Source: an uncultured Luteimonas sp.
GTDB lineage: Bacteria > Pseudomonadota > Gammaproteobacteria > Xanthomonadales > Xanthomonadaceae
Assembly: GCA_934541015.1 (NCBI GenBank)
Contig: CAKTDC010000015.1
Span: 1-64,000 of the forward strand
Direction: 5' to 3'
Length of the DNA: 64,000 bases
Shown: positions 61,501 through 64,000 of the stretch, piece after piece
How positions within the stretch are numbered: position 1 is the stretch's first letter
How the letters are laid out: each line of letters begins with the position of its first letter
Position numbers and translations under genes: made by a program
Notes under the pieces: generated by a model
The model's database searches: none
What the model was told of the DNA's origin: nothing
The model's input: the letters and a program-made list of their open reading frames with translations, nothing else

Positions 61501-63573
61501 CTTGCCGTAACCGCGCAGCAGCGCGACCTGGCGCCAGGTCAGCGAGGCGGCGAGGACCAGGCGGTTGAGGCCGTCGTTCTCGGCGTCGCCGCGCCAGATG
61601 CGGGCGAAGGCTTCGGTGAAATCGTCGCCCGTGCGGTCGACGTCGAGGTCGCCGAGGCCCGACTCGACCTCGAAGTCCTGGATGTAGGCCGCGGTATCGG
61701 CGGCCTCGACCCGGTAGGGATGCTCGGTGATCACCCGCAGGCCCAGGTTCTCCATCATCGGCAGCACGTCCGACAGCGCGATGTCGTGGTCGCGCCGGTA
61801 CAGCTTGAAGCGCAGCGCGCCCTCGCCCGGCAGCGCGTGCGGCGACTGCTGCAGGCTCAGCTGCAGGTCGTCGGCGTCGCGCAGCGCGGCCAGGCGCTCC
61901 ACGTCGGTGGCGGCGATGGCGGGAGTCGCGTTCTCGATGTAGCCGGCGGGCAGCGCACGGCCGTAGCGGACGGCCAGCGCCAGCCCCTGCTCCTCGCCGT
62001 GGCGCGCGACCAGGGCGTCGCGCAGGTCGTCCTGCCAGTTGCGCACGATCACCGCCAGCTCCTGCTCCAGCGACGCCTCGTCGACCTCGAACTCGGCCTC
62101 CGGGCGCGGGCGCACGATCAGGTGCAGCTGGGCCAGGGGCGAATCGCCGATCACCACGTTCGCGTCGACATGCTCGGCGTGCAGGGCCCGGCGCAGCATC
62201 GCTTCCACCCGGTGCCGGACCTCGGTGCTGTAGCGGTCGCGCGGGATGTAGACGAGCACCGAATAGAACCGGCCGTAGCGGTCGCGGCGCAGGAACAGCC
62301 GACTGCGCACGCGCTCCTGCAGCGCGAGCACGCCGGTCGCCAGGCGGAACAGCTGTTCGGAGCTGGAGTGGAACAGCTCGTCGCGCGGCAGCGTTTCGAG
62401 GATGTGCTTGAGCGCCTTGCCGCTGTGTCCGGTGGGCTTGAGACCCGACTCGCTCATCACGTGCTCGTAGCGCTCGCGCACCAGCGGGATGTCCCACGGC
62501 CGGCGGGTGTAGGCGCTGGAGGTGTACAGCCCGAGGAAGCGATGCTCGGACACCGAACGCCCCTTGTCGTCGAACGAGAGCACGCCGATGTAGTCCATGT
62601 AACCGAGGCGGTGCACCCGCGAGCGCGAGTTGGTCTTGGTCAGGATCAGCGCCTCGGCGGCCTCGCCGCTGTTGCGCAGCTGGTAGGCCGCCAGCGACTT
62701 GACCTTGCGCGGCGCGCTGCCGGCGCTGCCGCGCATCAGACCCAGGCCCGAGCCCTCCACCGGCACCCAGAGCTCCTCGCCGCCCTTCTTGCGCAGGCGG
62801 TATTCGCGGTAGCCGAAGAAGGTGAAGTGTTCGTTCGCCGCCCAGCGCAGGAACTCCTGGGCCTCCCTGCGCTCGGCATCGCTTACCGGCAGCCGGCGGG
62901 TGGCCAGGTCCGCGGCGACGTCCAGCATCTTCTCGCGCATCGTCACCCAGTCGGCGACGATCGCGCGCACGTTGTCCAGCACCTGCACGATGGCCTTCTC
63001 GATGGCGGCCATGCCCTCGGCGGTCTGCCGGTCGATCTCCAGGTGCATCACCGACTCGATGTCGCCCTGGCCGACCGACACCAGCCTGCCGGCGCGGTCG
63101 CGCTCGACTGCGATCACCGGATGCCCCAGCACGTGCATGCCGATGCCGAGCTCGGTCAGGGTCATCGTCACCGAGTCGACGAGGAACGGCATGTCGTCGT
63201 TGACGATCTGCAGCACCGTGTGCGGCGACTCCCAGCCGTGGGTCTTCGCCGCCGGGTTGAACAGGCGCACCAGCGCGGTGCCGGGCTTGCGCCTGTGCGC
63301 GAACTCCAGCAGGTCGTTGGCCAGCGCCGCCCAGCCCTCGGGCCCGTGCAGGGGCAGTTCGTCGCGGGTCAGGCGGCGATAGAAGGCCGCCGCGAAGGCG
63401 CGGGCGTCGTCCTGCCGGCCGCGCCCGGCGAGCTTGCGGATCGCCGCCAGGATCGGTTCGAGCAGGCTCTCCGGATCCTTCGACGCGCGCCTCTGGCTGT
63501 CGCGGCGCGGCGGGGAGGTCTTGCTGGCGGCCTTCTTCGCCACGGGCTTGCGGGAACGTGAGGCGGACGTCAT
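58570..63573 (-). CDS. gdhB: NAD-specific glutamate dehydrogenase, 180-kDa type
   Basis: This very large enzyme deaminates glutamate to 2-oxoglutarate and ammonia with NAD. The 1667-residue protein matches the L_180 class of NAD-GDH found in Pseudomonas and Xanthomonadaceae. The N-terminal ~700 residues hold ACT-like regulatory repeats. The catalytic part has [20 protein letters not shown] (around residue 875) and [17 protein letters not shown] (around residue 900), with substrate- and NAD-binding residues typical of the family. The C-terminal ~400 residues are family-specific. The start has a GGAGA Shine-Dalgarno. Confidence 0.97.
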   Translation of the reverse strand: MTSASRSRKPVAKKAASKTSPPRRDSQRRASKDPESLLEPILAAIRKLAGRGRQDDARAFAAAFYRRLTRDELPLHGPEGWAALANDLLEFAHRRKPGTALVRLFNPAAKTHGWESPHTVLQIVNDDMPFLVDSVTMTLTELGIGMHVLGHPVIAVERDRAGRLVSVGQGDIESVMHLEIDRQTAEGMAAIEKAIVQVLDNVRAIVADWVTMREKMLDVAADLATRRLPVSDAERREAQEFLRWAANEHFTFFGYREYRLRKKGGEELWVPVEGSGLGLMRGSAGSAPRKVKSLAAYQLRNSGEAAEALILTKTNSRSRVHRLGYMDYIGVLSFDDKGRSVSEHRFLGLYTSSAYTRRPWDIPLVRERYEHVMSESGLKPTGHSGKALKHILETLPRDELFHSSSEQLFRLATGVLALQERVRSRLFLRRDRYGRFYSVLVYIPRDRYSTEVRHRVEAMLRRALHAEHVDANVVIGDSPLAQLHLIVRPRPEAEFEVDEASLEQELAVIVRNWQDDLRDALVARHGEEQGLALAVRYGRALPAGYIENATPAIAATDVERLAALRDADDLQLSLQQSPHALPGEGALRFKLYRRDHDIALSDVLPMMENLGLRVITEHPYRVEAADTAAYIQDFEVESGLGDLDVDRTGDDFTEAFARIWRGDAENDGLNRLVLAASLTWRQVALLRGYGKFLLQVGVPFSQAYVEETFARNPLIARLLVELFEARFDPRTGRQGKADAQRGADALGAQLLALTGGDSAAMAVLQPVVDARRQGREARYEAARTALRALLDSVSSLDEDRILRSFMGVIDATLRTSYYQRTNDGGFKETIAFKFDSAQVPEAPKPKPYREIFVYGPRVEGIHLRFGPVARGGLRWSDRREDFRTEVLGLVKAQMVKNTVIVPVGSKGGFIVKRPPAGGDRDALFAEGVACYRLFISGLLDITDNIVDGAIVPPVDVVRHDQDDPYLVVAADKGTATFSDIANGISADYGFWMGDAFASGGSVGYDHKGMGITARGAWESVKRHFRALGHDSQSQDFTCVGIGDMSGDVFGNGMLLSRHIRLVAAFDHRHIFIDPTPDSARSYEERARLFKVPRSSWADYDAKLISKGGGVYLRTLKSIAITPQAREALGLPEGTTAMTPNALLSAILRAPVDLLWNGGIGTYVKGSTEQHADVGDRANNAIRVDGRDLRCRIVGEGGNLGMTQLGRIEAAMNGVLLNTDFIDNSAGVDTSDHEVNIKILLNGLVRDGKLKMDARNRLLASMTDEVAQLVLWDNYRQNQAISLMERMSTARLGSKQHFIRTLEQQGLLDRQIEYLPSDAEFSERRSRGQGLTRPELAVLLSYSKLVAFDQLLQSDVPEDPYLSRELQRYFPEPLQKKYAPAMEQHRLKREIIATAVTNTMINRMGATFLMRMQEDSGRSYGEVAKAFTITRETLEARELWVQIDALDGKVAEAVQIDALQVIWNLQRSFTRWLLARPGAIPDITTAVQRYHDGFRDIRAGDNIIPDSMRPGYEASLADWLGKDVPPALAGQLAALPYLEPCADIIELATERGGSPVDVARLHFRVGEALRVPWLTEQIDALEVEGRWHAVARGVLREELAVQQRTLVGQVLSMPGKTPEQKVAAWLERDDPALRFTLSMLSELAAQKTLDYPTASVAVQRLSQLAQRS

Positions 63574-63598
63574 GACGGCGGTTCTCCGGATGAAGCAA

Positions 63599-63620
63599 GG
63601 CCCGCGTTCGCACGCGGGCC
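63599..63620 (-). terminator. hairpin terminator candidate after the acyl-CoA dehydrogenase
   Basis: On the minus strand GGCCCGCGT-GCGA-ACGCGGGCC has perfect 9-bp arms with a GNRA tetraloop, followed by TTGCTTC, a weak T-run. It lies between the stop of the acyl-CoA dehydrogenase and gdhB. Confidence 0.55.
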
Positions 63621-63741
63621 GGGGTGGGCGACGCGGGCTGGCGGCCCGGCGTCTGGATAGTGGCTGCGGGCGCGCGGCTCGGACTCGTCGGTGAGTTCAG
63701 GGACCTTCGCGCGGGAACGACTGGCCATGGGCTGCCGGCTC

Positions 63742-64000
<259 letters not shown>

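Noticed and set aside
58813..63561. Very long open frame (1582 codons) on the plus strand opposite gdhB
   Set aside because: It is the antisense shadow of a high-GC gene: Arg/Ala/His-rich, without motifs. gdhB on the other strand has full family signatures.

Overview
The window (about 70% GC) comes from a gammaproteobacterium of the Xanthomonadaceae/Lysobacteraceae, most like Lysobacter, Luteimonas or Xanthomonas. The evidence is a complete rpf (DSF quorum-sensing) cluster next to the end of an aconitase gene, the recJ-rpfE-greA-carB string, the divergent fur/bamE (omlA) pair, a 3-hydroxyanthranilate-type kynurenine pathway, and heptad intergenic repeats of the kind seen in this family. The tmRNA tag reads ANDDNYALAA. 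Species cannot be fixed from the sequence alone.

Layout. 1-6.9 kb: aconitase 3' end, a small lipoprotein, then rpfB and rpfF (DSF processing and synthesis) convergent with rpfG-rpfC (DSF sensing and c-di-GMP breakdown); rpfH is absent. 7-15.3 kb: lysS, prfB with its programmed +1 frameshift, a membrane LytTR regulator divergent from a membrane acyltransferase, then recJ-rpfE-greA. 15.3-22.5 kb: carB, a secreted S9 peptidase placed between carB and carA, carA and dapB. 22.7-27.7 kb: the heat-shock operon hrcA-grpE-dnaK-dnaJ, with a sigma-32-type promoter inside the end of hrcA. 27.8-34.6 kb: recN, fur/bamE, rnfH-ratA/smpB, a CHASE-PAS histidine kinase and ssrA (tmRNA) with a clear terminator. 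34.8-41.8 kb: a membrane protein, an OmpA-like lipoprotein, a wax ester synthase/DGAT homologue, dnaB with a perfect DnaA box upstream, the rpsF-rpsR-rplI operon and iscA. 41.8-48.5 kb: asnS, two small conserved-looking unknowns, a PaiB-like protein, nei, and a carbonic anhydrase-RidA-nbaC-ACMSD operon. 48.5-56.1 kb: an M23 peptidase, a 536-bp structured non-coding gap, kynU, a GIY-YIG gene enclosed by 37-bp inverted repeats, kmo, sbcB and two DUF genes. 56.1-64 kb: a 5'-nucleotidase, a small membrane protein, nadK, the 1667-residue NAD-glutamate dehydrogenase and the end of an acyl-CoA dehydrogenase.

How the genes work together. RpfB/RpfF make or recycle DSF, and RpfC/RpfG sense it and hydrolyse c-di-GMP. 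Kmo, KynU, 3-hydroxyanthranilate dioxygenase, ACMSD and a RidA-family deaminase form most of the kynurenine-to-2-aminomuconate route; tryptophan dioxygenase, formamidase and the semialdehyde dehydrogenase are not in the window. SmpB and tmRNA form the ribosome-rescue pair.

The most notable cross-cutting signals are: (i) ten genes whose ATG follows a -10-like hexamer after only 5-6 nt, which suggests leaderless mRNAs; (ii) the GIY-YIG gene boxed by inverted REP-like repeats between kynU and kmo; (iii) the structured gap upstream of kynU, bounded by inverted copies of a repeat and holding a perfect 19-bp hairpin; and (iv) the embedded regulatory sites at hrcA/grpE and dnaB. All assignments come from reading the sequence; no database search was run.
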